A stretch of DNA of 64,000 bases, taken from the NCBI GenBank assembly GCA_030374805.1, contig JARGSG010000197.1:868001-932000 (forward strand). Reading direction: 5' to 3'. Both the position numbers and the translations under genes were made by a program. Positions 22,288 to 33,151 of the stretch are shown here, piece after piece. This DNA comes from Gracilaria gracilis (Eukaryota > Rhodophyta > Florideophyceae > Gracilariales > Gracilariaceae). Each line of letters opens with the position of its first letter. The first letter of the stretch is position 1. The notes beneath the pieces were generated by a model, which saw only the letters and a program-made list of their open reading frames with translations, was not told the DNA's origin and searched no databases.

Positions 22288-24080
22288 GTGTGGGTGCCAA
22301 GTCATTACATACCAATTGCGCGGGAAAGATCCTTTGCCATCATGCCTTAAAGATATCTCACCAGTAGAGCGACGTATCTAATTCTTTACGATCACAATCG
22401 GTCACGAGAGCCACTCATGTCGATGAACGCTTCACCGCTCCTCACAGCTTTTGCTCGTATGGTGGCACACCATGCAACCGCAGCAAGCACGACAACGACA
22501 GATTCAAATTCTGGGCACATCCCAAATGCAAGCCCCTCGACTTCAGGACCACAAATAAACGCTACGGAGGCCAGCTCCATTTAAACCAACCGCAAGCGTC
22601 TTCCTCAGATCGTTTTGTCCAAGACAAACAAAGCGCAAATTGCAAAATGGATGATAGACCAGGCATCCACGAAAGGTGATAAACATATCTCTGCAAAGGC
22701 AGTGAAAGAGTTTCCACACTTCTTTCGTGGGAATCCGAAGGCAAATTTACAGCGTGCCAGCAGGTATTGGAGAAACAGGAACTTGCTGGTCGTAGGAAGC
22801 AATAAGCAATCGAAGAACAATGACTTTTCCTTTGTTAGGCACACTAAGACCAGATTCAAAAGACATTACTGCAAGGTGAACTCCGGGCGAGGCCGCAAGA
22901 AAACTGCGTGGGTTGCAGCATTACAAGAAGATCTTCTCAATGACTTCAACCGATTGCGCAAGGTGGAAATAAAATTCAACGCTCGTCTTTTACGTCGATT
23001 AGCACTGTCACTTATCTCCAAGAAGCAGGATGGAGACTATCACGCCACTATGGTGGACCCGCGCACCGAAAATCTCATTTCGACCCACATTACATCCCGC
23101 TGGGTCCAGTCGTTCATGCAACGTTCCCACATTGTAAGCCGATATCAATGTGGGAAGCTGATGGTCTCCCCAGCCAAACAGGAGCACATTGAACGTGAAA
23201 TTGAATACCATTTGGGACACCTGGCACGCGATTTTCGTTCGAACAAGTTGCATGAAGATGATGTATTCAATGCCGATGAAATGCATTTCTGCATCAACAT
23301 GGATGATCATAAAACGTTAGCATTGGTGGGAGAGAAGAACATTAGATACACCGATGTCGTCTCTGGGTACGATGGAATTACAATGATGGTCCTGATATCT
23401 GGTGGCGATTCCAATGCTGATCTTCAACAACGCGGATAAGAATTATCCCATTCGTGGTCTCTCAGATGACGTACCAGGCGTTGTATATCGAACCGGACCG
23501 AAGGCTTGGATGGATAAACGCGTTTTTCTCGAATGGATGCAGGAAGAACGGATATTTAAGCCGTTGCCAAATGGTCGGAAGCGGATGATTTTCATTGGTA
23601 ACGTTAACACGCACGACTGGACCCCAGATGTTCGTAATGCTTTGGAGGAAAACGATACTGAGATTCGGTTTTTTCGTTGCAATGCAACACATTTGGTGCA
23701 ACCCGCTGACAGCTTTGTGATTCAAAAGCTCAAAGCCTATTGGAGAGGTGAATGGGATAATCACAAAATGGGGATGTTGGAGAAAGGGTTATGGTCGGAT
23801 GGTACGAGAGGATCGGGAAAGCTTTCAAACCCGGGCAAGCGCCATTTTCTCAAGCTTGCCGCAAAGTCTGTTCGAGCGGTCAGTAGTCAAAGGGATACAG
23901 ATGGTGTTACTTATGACCGAAAGGCAATGATGAGGTGCGGCTTGGCCTTGAATCTCAATGGGTGTTGGGAAGAACGACAATTGTTCCCGGAACTGCAGGC
24001 CATTGTGAGCAAGTATAAGGCTAATTTTGATGGACAAGTTGTGGGTGGCAGCTGGTGAGTTTGGACACTGCAACCCACAC
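22288..24080 (+). mobile_element. pogo-like (Tc1/mariner superfamily) element with TA target duplication
   Basis: The ends read TA|GTGTGGGTGCC at 22286 and GCAACCCACAC|TA ending at 24082, that is, inverted GTGTGGGT termini flanked by TA. One transposase gene fills the interior. Size is 1.79 kb. Family and TA duplication are as known for pogo/Tigger elements. Confidence 0.85.
22615..24058 (+). pseudogene. pogo-like DDE transposase, frameshifted
   Basis: The first frame (22615-23439) has an N-terminal helix-turn-helix-like region, a basic stretch, and the catalytic block VFNADEMHFCINMDD (first Asp). A frameshift near 23,400 moves the reading to 23402-24058, which holds MIFIGNVNTHDW where the second catalytic Asp is expected (usually DN.GH; here Gly replaces Asp). 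The third block is ATHLVQPADSFVIQKLKAYW, diagnostic of the family. There is no ATG at the 22615 start, so the true N-terminus is probably upstream or lost. With a frameshift and a missing acidic residue it is inactive. Confidence 0.85.
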
Positions 24081-24096
24081 TATTTCGGTAGGTACT

Positions 24097-24235
24097 GAAT
24101 AGTGTGGCCCACACTAATAAAACCATGCCCAAATTAGTGTGGTAACCGAAATAGTGTGGCCCACACCAATTCCTGTGAGTTCCCTGGAAATCTATGGTTG
24201 TGAATTAGTGTGGCCTACACTAATTTCAGTAGTCA
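24097..24235. repeat. three short GTGTGGCCCACAC-type palindromes, each between TA
   Basis: TAGTGTGGCCCACACTA (about 24102), TAGTGTGGCCCACACC (about 24159) and TAGTGTGGCCTACACTA (about 24210) are near-perfect palindromes that look like two pogo-like termini joined with almost nothing between them. A lone TAGTGTGG lies between the first two. Confidence 0.65.
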
Positions 24236-24320
24236 CCTGTACAGGAGAGAACTGTGATAAGGCCCATTCTACAAATGGACATGGACAAAAATCTAAATTG
24301 TCCATTTTCTACGATAGGCC

Positions 24321-25351
24321 CTAGTGTCTATCCGACCGGCTCACTGACCTCATATAAGGTCAGCCTGACCTCATATGAGATCAGCACATATATTGAGAGA
24401 AATGTAAAAAACTGGATAAAGCATTGCACATAATTCAGCGATTCATTAGAAAACAAATACAATTATGCAATCAAACTAGTTTCATTACCCCAAATAACCA
24501 TTTGAATCGAAGCAGTTCCATGCAATAAGTGCTTTAGTAGTCATCTGATTGCATGTAGAATTACTATTTAGGTTTAAACGCCCAAAAATTCTACATATAA
24601 CTTAAAAACTGCTTATAATGCTTCAAAAGTACTTAATGTTTTAGTTGCTATAGTTTTTGACGATCAGCCAGTATTGAGTCTACGCACTTTTTAATATTAT
24701 ATGAGCCAAACATATGTGTGCAAGAGATATATAAGCATTCTGACTGCGTTTAAACACATTTAACATACTGGCCTACGCACAGAACATTCAATCTTTATAG
24801 TACCTTAAGTCACATGAAGTCGTAAAGTGGTACCATTCTCAGGCTTGTTTTTGTTTCAGTTCGCATCATTGCACCTAAAAGAGCCTCAAAAACAGTTTTG
24901 TAACGTGGTAGTTTCACAAGTCTGCGAAAATGATGTCCATAGCTTTCGAGATAGAATTTCCATTAAATTTGAGAAGTCCGGCATTTCAAAGTTGTGGAAA
25001 AACTATTGTAAATTATACCAGGTCCTTTACACCCTTTATTCTGAGAGCAATTTGAAACAAGCTGAATATATGTTGTCGAGGTTTTCTGGTTTACTCTATG
25101 AAGAAGGATAAAAAAACTTCTTTTCGTTGAAGAAGTTAAAATTTGATTAAATATTCGAATGTAGCGAATATATCTTTTCCCCAATTACTACTCAGCGTCG
25201 TTCTTGGTACTAGATGTTCTACTCCGCCATGAATGTGATGCCGAATGCGGTTCTAAAGAGGTGCTTTAGAGACTCTGAACTGATTTACATCTATTGTTAT
25301 AAAGTGTTTTATTTTGACCTCATATGAGGTCAGTTGTCAAATAGACACTAG
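24321..25351. mobile_element. ~1 kb non-autonomous inverted-repeat element
   Basis: CTAGTGTCTAT at 24321 is mirrored by ATAGACACTAG ending at 25351. Just inside each end is the palindrome TGACCTCATATGAGGTCA (left copies near 24344 and 24363, each with a mismatch; right copy about 25315). The AT-rich interior has no supported gene. It is read as a MITE of unassigned superfamily. Confidence 0.6.
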
Positions 25352-26677
25352 TGAGCGCTTCCTGAAAACACAAAAATCAAAATGTGTGGGCACATTTTGA
25401 CGATTGTGTCTGCACAAAGCCTGATATGCGCATATACAAACGGTCGAAATAAACTTGCCTCACGCCCGAGCGAGGTTTATTGCGTGCACAACGGATTTGT
25501 GCGAGCCAAATCAGGCACGCCGTCGCCGCCGCCTGCTTCCAGCTTTTTCACACCCCTCTCTCCACCCCACGGCTACACAAACCTTCCTGCTCTTGTCCTA
25601 GCAGTATCTAACCACATCGCCGCTCACCAAATCACCGCACACCACATCACTGCCGCACTCTCCAGCATCCTCAACGCCGCCGCCGCACAAGACACTCATT
25701 GGTGCCTTTTCCAGAAAATTTTGGCTGCTTTTCAGGTCTTCATGGCATCAGCAAAACGAGTACAGTTCAGGGTCTCCTCACACGTTTTTCATCTCACACA
25801 AACAAACGAAAAGCTCATAACGCAACGATAGCAGTATCTGCAGCTTTACTTCTGCCTTCTTTTTGCAGCACAGCCCACCCTGCGCATGTAGCTCCCACCG
25901 CCGTCTACACCAATTGCTCTCCCACATCGAATCGTCTGCATTCTGGAAAACGGGACGGGCCCTGGCGGTAGATTGTGCTGAGCAGAAAGGAGCTACGCGG
26001 CTCCGAGCGACTCACAAACCTTCGCTGACGTCGTCGACCATTCTGCGCCGCATCCGTTGCCGCCCTCGTACCGTGTGCCGAGGCCGTTGCGCGCGCTCTC
26101 TGTGGTCAAGAGCTCGTACTACTCAGGGACCGACTTTGCCTTTTCAAAACCTTTCACCTGCCGCTACCTACCCACCGGCTACCAAGGAACTACCGTCAAG
26201 GAACTCGTTGCTCTCCCCTAGGAATACTGTTCGTCTCTGCTACATTCGCGAGTACGAGCGCCAACCGAGCCCTCTTTCTCATCTCCCTCTCTTTCTCGTG
26301 GCCCCCGCGCTGCCGCCTCCCCCGCCTGGCTGTGCCGATTCACCACTCCCGCAACCAATCGTTTTGCGACATCGCTTGTGGTGGCATTACCCCCTGCCGC
26401 TGCCCCGCAATAGTGTTGATCGACGTCTTGTTGCAACGGTGGAGCCTTCTTAACTCGGACTGCTGACACGCCACCGACATCCCGTGTATAAGTCCAAAAG
26501 CCGCCCTGGGCTCCTGATCACATTTCCTCCAAAGCGGCCCGGGGCTCCCGATAACTGTCCCTCCCGCCACCGCCACCACAGCCGAACTCTCCGGCCTCGA
26601 CAGGCCTTCTCGGTTACTGCCTCGTCCCCGCCCGCCGCAAACGTCTCCGTCCCCCTGGAGCTGTCGCTCCTTCCAAC

Positions 26678-27832
26678 ATGGAACGTGGTCTCCAAGACAA
26701 TGAAAAGGCATTCCTCTCAATGCAGGATGAAAGGCACGTTCCCGTGTCGGAGGTAACCACTCTCCCAATTCGAATGTCGCCTACGCCCGTAGCGGGTGGT
26801 CAAAAGCAGGGACCGTCTCCGGAAACCATCGTCCTATCAATGAGAAACGAAGAGGAAAGGTCCGCAAATCAGGCGTCAGAGAGAGCCCTTGAGGTGAGAA
26901 GCAGAAGCGCGGAAGCGCAGCTGCGCACGCCATCGGCCAGCCTCACTCGCCACATTCACCGCCCGCCGATTACAAAGAAGAGAACCCCTGTCAAATGTAA
27001 AAACATCCGCAGCAATGCTGGAAACACGGGGGGACGAGGGAGCGGTTTTACCGAGAAGGAAATCGATTCCCTGCTGGACATTTTGGAGAAGCACCTGCCG
27101 GTGGGAAGGGATGAGTGGGAGGCAGTGCAAAGGGTACATCACTCTGGCTTTCCTGACTTGTCGCGCAATATAGACTCGCTAAAGAGAAAGTTTTCAGCTC
27201 TGCACCGCAAAAAAGTGCCGACCGGAGATCCGCACATTGCGAAAGACATAAAAAGTGCGAAACATATACGGGTGGAAATGTCAGAGTGGGTGGACTTGAA
27301 CAACGGTGAGGATGTTAAAGAAGTAGTAGAATAGTGTTTCGAGACGCCCGAGGTGTGTCTAGACGACACAAACGACCCAGACGAAGGACAAAATTCGGAC
27401 GCTGACATGGAAAACGGGCGCAGTAACGCAGAAACTCTGGTAAGCAAGACGCAGAGCAGACCGCCGAGTAGACCCTCTTCAGTTACAGGGCGCCCGGGAT
27501 TTTCGCCACGGCGTTTAATAAGGAAGCGCCATTCATCCCGGCCAGACCCGGGCGACGATATAATGTCAATCTAGAAGATGACATTGCTCGATGAACAGAA
27601 GCGGCGAGCAGAAGAGCACCAACGAGGCATACAGGAACGCGAGGAGAAGCGGGCCAGGTGAGAAGAGGAACGGAAGCGCTGTGAGGAGGAATGCGCCGAT
27701 GAGCGCGAACGTCGTGAGGAGAACCATAGAAGGCAGGACAGGTTTATGCAGATGCTTATGGTAATGGTCTTTGGAGGCAAAAATGCGTTGGGAACTCTCT
27801 TTCGCGACAGCGACAGTGGCTCTGGAAAGTAA
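26678..27832 (+). pseudogene. DUF6818-type (Myb/SANT-like) accessory protein of Harbinger element 2
   Basis: The frame from Met 26678 stays in phase to 27832, interrupted by three stop codons (near 27332, 27572, 27659). The conserved block GSGFTEKEIDSLLDILEKHL, then LPVGRDEWEAVQRVH, NIDSLKRKFSALHRKK and PTGDPHIAKDIKSAKHI matches the DUF6818 pattern, a Myb/SANT-like helical domain common next to transposases in oomycetes and algae. After an acidic linker comes a coiled coil of Glu/Arg repeats and an end rich in Met (FMQMLMVMVFGG). In Harbinger elements a Myb-like partner helps the transposase bind DNA and enter the nucleus; that role is inferred from position and fold. Confidence 0.8.
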
Positions 27833-27914
27833 GAGTGGAGCGAGGAGTGGCCTCTCATTGCCTTCTGGTAACACAAGAGTAAATCAACAAATAGACCAAA
27901 GCCCACAATGTTAC

Positions 27915-28886
27915 CTATACAACACCATGAAGGAAGCAGTTTGCCTCAACGCTAAGATGTGGCATAAACGTTGCTAGAATGTGATTAACACCAACCAAGC
28001 GGGTTCGCACATTGAACAGAAAAGCTGTTGTAAAAAGAATTAAACTTTCTCTCCCCCCCCCTTCCTCATAAACCATACGATCTTTAAGGCGCGGAAAGGA
28101 TCCCTGCAACGCTCGCATACCCCACTCAGAGGCCTGGCGCATAGATATAGCCTGCCGTAGAGTAGTGAGCGTTGCTGAATCACCGTCGCACTGTAAGACA
28201 GGATCGTGCGAAGACATAATTAGGAAAGGAAACTCTCCTTTCGAGAACGCAGAGACAACAACGCAGCGTCCCCCGTAGGTTTCAAATACTTATTCCAGTT
28301 TCCTGTAGACACCTCCCCAATTCGCAATGGAAGAGTCGTGCATAGACCCCGGTGCATTTAATGCACATGTAATGATAGTTCTATTAGGAGCAAACACATA
28401 TATATTACTTACATAGTGATCATACATACATCCATTGTAGAAGATGTTCTGTATGATCATATCGCCAGACTGCTCCAAATACAATTTTAGTCCATCTGCG
28501 ACACAGTAACATCATATAGCATCGAGTATTTTATACCTACTGCAGCTTGAAACTGCATTAAATCGTCATGACTTGGCATCTCAATCCTTGCATTTGTGTC
28601 TTTTGAAAGAACACTGAGAACAATTCGACGTCCAAAACGGAGGAATAAGAAACACACGGATGCAGTTATTCCAAAGAGTATGCAAAGAACCATTTCAGAA
28701 CCTCTTGTTCTACTCAATGTAAGAACCAATCCAAGACATCGTATCGAATTGATGCTACGGGCATGGCCCCTTCGCGTAACTGTGTTGTGAAGGAGGCGTA
28801 TAAATCCATTTTTTGAATAGGGAGAATACGCGTCATACTTCTCTTTGAAAAGGTTATGAATATAATGAAATGAGGAGAAGTCGAAT
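27915..28886 (-). pseudogene. Harbinger/DDE_4 transposase of element 2
   Basis: Minus-strand blocks follow the family order. 28729-28487 gives MVLCILFGITASVCFLFLRF and MPSHDDLMQFQAAVG. Then, after a one-base shift, VADGLKLYLEQ with the first Asp, FYNGCMYDHYVSNIYVFAP and NAPGSMHDSSIANWGGVY with the second Asp. Then 28217-27915 gives AISMRQASEWGMRALQGSFP with the catalytic Glu and PRLKDRMVYEE. All three acidic residues are visible, but at least two frameshifts or stops break the frame. It differs from the transposase of element 1. An N-terminal portion may extend to about 28,886 or beyond. Confidence 0.85.
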
Positions 28887-29293
28887 ACAGTCAGCGTTAT
28901 TAGGGCTTGATCGTTCTCGGATTGAAATAGCGTTGAGAACGCAGATTGTTGTGTAAATTGCAGATCACAACGAGGGATACGTCGATCTCTACGACGACGC
29001 CCTTGTGTAGAAAGTCGCTGTCTGAATGTAATGCGTATGCCTTTTGCCCTGTTTTGCAGTAGGAGAAGGAGGAGAATTGCGTGGTTAGATTTGTTTGCAT
29101 TGTATTGTGGGAGGGGATAATACGTACGTTTGCATTTGGCAAATGTGGTGAAGATGAAAACATCATGCCTGATCGCTGCTGTAGCACATTCTGTGTGCTG
29201 GATTTCAGGAGCACATGGCCAGGAGGCGGTACACTTTTTACTGTAATCTACGCAGTATATGCATTACATAAAATGTGTTTTCAGGAAGCGCTC

Positions 29294-29507
29294 AGTGTGG
29301 GTTCATAAATAGTGTAGATACGCTATTTCGTGTGGCTCACACTAATATATGTGTGGTCTCAAGGTTGACTCACTCTTAACAGCGTGGGTTGTAGCTCTTA
29401 TCCGGCCATTCAAACCGTTTGGGCGTCATAAGACGACTGTACAAATTCAGAAGACCGCTGCCCCAGCGTAGTGGGTCATTTTCTGTTTACGGTCACGAGC
29501 CTATAAG
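29294..29507. repeat. further TAGTGTRG/CACACTA motifs, then LINE leader
   Basis: TAGTGTAG (about 29311) and GTGTGGCTCACACTA (29330-29344) repeat the pogo-like end motif seen at 18.6 and 24.1 kb. The rest is probably the 5' part of the LINE. Confidence 0.5.
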
Positions 29508-29779
29508 ATGGCTCTCATTGCATCTCTCATACTAAGCCCGTTTTCCAGAACGAATTCGTCTCAAAGCCCCAAAATACCCTGTACAACTTCGTCTTCTAGT
29601 CACAATAGTAGAAATCAAAACCCGACACCCACAAGCACAAATAACAGCGATCACATCAGCAGATTGGTGAAGGAGAAACCATCCGCCGTTTTTGAACGAC
29701 GGAGCTATCGTCGTCAGACCTCAAAGCACAGAGCAACCTTCGCTCCCACTACCAATTCGAGTCCACGGCCCGCGAGCCC

Positions 29780-30997
29780 ATGGCCCTCGGAACAGAGGGC
29801 GCCGGCCTTCGTACTGGAAATCCGATACAGCCACCGGGGGCGGCCAATCAAGATGATCCTCAGGAAGACGAACTACAAGAATTCCTCAAAACACTTCTCA
29901 AGCTCTCAATCTCTTTCAGCGTAGGACTGCGTAGCGCCCTATCTAAGTCTTACAACTTAGATAAAAAGCAATCCATAATGAAACTCGCAACCAAACTCAT
30001 GAAATATCCCATGGCCCACGCCGTGGCAGACATAGGGGGCGCCAGCTTTGGCAAAGGTGCAACCTTCGTAACGGAGTTTCCCAAACTGCACCTTCCCAAA
30101 CAAAACTTTAACCGTGCCGCGACTGCTAGCAGAGCATCAGGCATTGCGCAAACCCCAACAAACAATACCGATTCTCAAACGCAACCGGAACACAGCTCGT
30201 ACCTTAGCCCGTTAAAACAGAATCTCTCACCAACACCGCACCCAGCAAAATGCTTTCCCATACTGCATCCTGGCCTAACCGCCCGACAACGCGCAACCAA
30301 TCACGATACATACAACATGACACCAAGACACAAGCGAGACAACATCAATGTTGTACTCCGCGTTGCGGGCCATGAAGAAAAGACGTTCGCGTTGCTAGAA
30401 ACCAATGCTTTGGAGCATCCTCTGCGTAATCCAAGGATGCTCACTCAGCTATTTGCGCAAGCCGGGCTCCGTACTAAGCTGACAGTAGTGGGCACACATG
30501 ATAAGAGGAAGCTGTACATCTGCGGCCCAACGTCTGCTCTCAAGCTTTTACAGGAAGCATACGACCGTAGGCGTAATACAACGAGACGCGAAGGCTATGT
30601 AAACCTCCCGAAAGCTCTCTTGACAACGCCAGTTGAAATCCTCGAGTACATCTGCTCAGACACAAACGGTACAAACCTGTACCAACTCATTATTGGATTG
30701 AGACGGGAAATCTTCCGCCTTGTGGAAAACGGGAACCCATGGCGACCTAGGTTTTTCTTTGCCAAGTGCCTTCGCAGCCACGAAAAGCGGTTGTATGAGT
30801 CTCTACTATCCAAAAGGAGCGAGTGCTTCTTAGAACCCATCGACCCACTGCCAGCTCACCCTATGGCAAGACGCGCCCGCCCCGGGGCAAAAACAGCTGA
30901 CCAACATATCGCCCAGAGACCAAAAACCCAGGTGAGAGATCGAGAAGGCGGAGGCAGTCAGGTCACTATTGAACGCACACCCTTGGATGTGGGCTAA
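29780..30997 (+). CDS. LINE ORF1 protein, 405 residues, unrecognised
   Basis: The frame is open for 405 codons. An upstream frame (29508-29924) overlaps it and may be the true leader after a shift. The protein is basic, Pro/Thr-rich in residues about 100-180, then has a more ordered region (INVVLRVAGHEEKTFALLE, LRTKLTVVGTHDKRKLYI, EILEYICSDTNGTNLYQL) and a basic C-terminus. I see no zinc knuckle and no RRM that I can vouch for. Position ahead of a reverse transcriptase suggests an RNA-binding ORF1 protein; that is inference. Confidence 0.55.
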   Translation: MALGTEGAGLRTGNPIQPPGAANQDDPQEDELQEFLKTLLKLSISFSVGLRSALSKSYNLDKKQSIMKLATKLMKYPMAHAVADIGGASFGKGATFVTEFPKLHLPKQNFNRAATASRASGIAQTPTNNTDSQTQPEHSSYLSPLKQNLSPTPHPAKCFPILHPGLTARQRATNHDTYNMTPRHKRDNINVVLRVAGHEEKTFALLETNALEHPLRNPRMLTQLFAQAGLRTKLTVVGTHDKRKLYICGPTSALKLLQEAYDRRRNTTRREGYVNLPKALLTTPVEILEYICSDTNGTNLYQLIIGLRREIFRLVENGNPWRPRFFFAKCLRSHEKRLYESLLSKRSECFLEPIDPLPAHPMARRARPGAKTADQHIAQRPKTQVRDREGGGSQVTIERTPLDVG

Positions 30998-31299
30998 GAA
31001 ATTCAGGACGGGAACCCGCCCGGTGCCCCTGTACCGGTAGAGCAATCATCGAACCCTGCAATAGAACAGGTTCGGACGCTCGCCACTCCGATGGCACGCG
31101 AGAAGAACCCGTCCGCACGCAGCCCTGACCATATGGAAGTGGAGAAAGAACTGCGCCTTACACGTACCTTACAACCTCCACCTTCAGTGGGAGAGCATTG
31201 CAACCTGCCCCCACCAGATACCATACCTGCACCAGTCCCAGAAAATACAAAGCAGCCACAATCGATGACCGAGGAAGATTTGAATTAGAATCATGCCAC

Positions 31300-32632
31300 G
31301 TCCACTGACAGTAGGCCCTTATCCGAACGTGAGCGAAGTAATGAAAACTGGGATACCCACTATGAGGTACGTGCCAACCCCACTCTGGGTCCCCGTGCTA
31401 TAGCTCTATTACCATTTGCTTCACGCATTCAATCACGCATAATCTGTAGAACACCAAACGAGGCCCTGTCAAGACTCATTATCACACCCAAGCTGGTCCT
31501 TCAAAGCAACGGTCGCGGAGAACCTCGAAACAGGAACAACTTCGGCCGAAGCCAAGCACCCCGACAGAGAATCACAGCAGCTTTTCGAGGGGAATGGGAA
31601 TCTCTCTACGACGACGCGCTGCAAGCGCATCTCAGGCCACAGGTGACACAACAAAAATCACCCGAGGAGCTATGACTGGCACGAGCAAGAAGAGCCTTCG
31701 ACGCTGGCGATGTAGGAAAAGCGGCGCAAATCTTAGCGGAAACCGCGGCGACCGTATCCCCCACTCCAGAGAACAAAGCTAGGCTCAAAGAACTGCACCC
31801 TGAGCCAAAGATACCAGTGACATTGAGAGAAACGAACCTCCTTCCACCCGCACTGAAAGCAACTAAACACCAGGTACGAAAAGCGCTGAGAAGCCTTCCT
31901 AAGGACTCCTCTCCAGGCCCAGATGGCATCCACCCAGCATTACTGCGAACGTTGGCAAGACAAAATTGTACAGCTTCTCCGGACCAATCCCTGCTCACCG
32001 AAATCACGCCGTCATCAACAACTGCCTCAAGGCGGACTCCCACAGTGGTTCAGGCCATTATTCGCCTCGGATAAGCTGATTGGACTCCCCAAACCCAGAT
32101 CATCCAAGGTACGACCATTCGCAATAGAACTGGGGTGGCATCGCCTAATATCAAAGTTGGCTGCCTCCCTCTTTTCCCGCACACCAAACATACAGTCCTA
32201 CTTCCGTCCACATCAATTCGCAGTTGGCGTACCAGCCGGGGCTGAAGCGCTAGTGCATATACTTCGACACTTATTCACAAACTTGAAGCACAAAGACCTC
32301 GCGCTCATCAGTGTTTACGCGAAGAACGCGTTCAACGCAATCGAGAGACAGGTCATCCTCGACGCGGTAGTGACACACGCCTCGAAATTGGCCAGATATA
32401 TATACGCGTCCTCCCAAGAACCTATTCTTCTCTTGTTCGGCCAACCCACAGTAATGAGCAAGAGAGGTACGCAACAGAATGACCCCTTGAGCTCGCTTCT
32501 CTTCACCTTGGCCTTACATCCCCTCATAATGAAATTGGAACACCAAGAAACCCCTCCTCTACTAGCCTTCTTTGCAGACGACGGGACAGTACTTACAGAG
32601 CAACACAAAGTCACTCAGGTCCTACGTCGGTG
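31300..32632 (+). pseudogene. LINE reverse transcriptase, truncated
   Basis: The first part contains ARRAFDAGDVGKAAQILAE and LHPEPKIPV, then KALRSLPKDSSPGPDGIHPA, the classic block before the reverse-transcriptase fingers. After a frameshift, 31923-32632 reads LPKPRSSKVRPFAIE, FAVGVPAGAEALVHI, the palm aspartate region ISVYAKNAFNAIERQ (usual D is Y/A-shifted here) and the catalytic FADDG at about 32573. A stop and at least one frameshift break it. The thumb and C-terminal tail are missing because element A begins here. It belongs to the same broad LINE group as the fragment at 5,644-6,165. Confidence 0.85.
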
Positions 32633-33151
32633 TTATCGGAATGCTAGTTTGGCGGTCAAAATGACCGAATTAAAACGAACGAAAAACCGTTGAATTTATC
32701 CAAATTTGGAAGTGTTAATTTCCGAAAATATTTCCACCTTCTCACTTGTGCTAGTTTTTTTCGAAAGAATTATTCCAAATTGTTTCCATCTTTGCTAGTT
32801 TGGATGGAAGAGAAACTAGCATACTTCTTTCGTTTATGGTAGTTTTGCAGCACAATGTAAGTGTGTTAGTGTCACCTACGTTCATGTATACAGGGGCGAA
32901 TAGCGAGATAGACACTTCGATAGGAATTTAAATAGCTGTTTATCGAATAGGAATAAGAATGTACAAATAGATCGAATACCTTTTCAGTTTATGGAGATCC
33001 GTTCACTAGTCAACACCTTTCACATCAGGCATTCGTATACAAAATATATGAAAGGCCTTCGAATCACGTGCAATCATCCCCACCACTCTCTCCCACCGTC
33101 TGTGCGCCATATTACGCTCCCCGCTACGTACCCCCAATCCTCTCCAACACC
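32633..33151. repeat. element A 5' subterminal repeats
   Basis: GCTAGTTT occurs at 32643, 32750 and 32794, and inverted (AAACTAGC) at 32813. Copy B has the same set. Short repeated motifs next to the ends are known in CACTA-type elements, where they bind an element-encoded protein. No gene is present. Confidence 0.65.

Larger units (their letters stand above)
25353..29293. mobile_element. PIF/Harbinger-type element 2 with two genes
   Basis: Twenty-base perfect inverted repeats GAGCGCTTCCTGAAAACACA (25353-25372) and their complement (29274-29293) are flanked on both sides by AGT (25350-25352 and 29294-29296), a 3-base duplication as Harbinger elements make. Inside are a DUF6818-type gene on plus and the transposase on minus, tail to tail. 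The 1.3 kb between the left end and the DUF6818 gene is GC-rich with overlapping frames that I do not call. Confidence 0.85.
29508..32632 (+). mobile_element. LINE (non-LTR retrotransposon), 3' end lost at composite element A
   Basis: ORF1 (29780-30997) is followed by a reverse-transcriptase ORF (about 31300-32632). No apurinic-type endonuclease domain is visible between them, so the endonuclease may be C-terminal, as the related scrap at 5,644 suggests. The reverse-transcriptase reading ends where the repeat TACGTCGGTGTTATCGGAAT of element A begins (32633). Confidence 0.82.
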
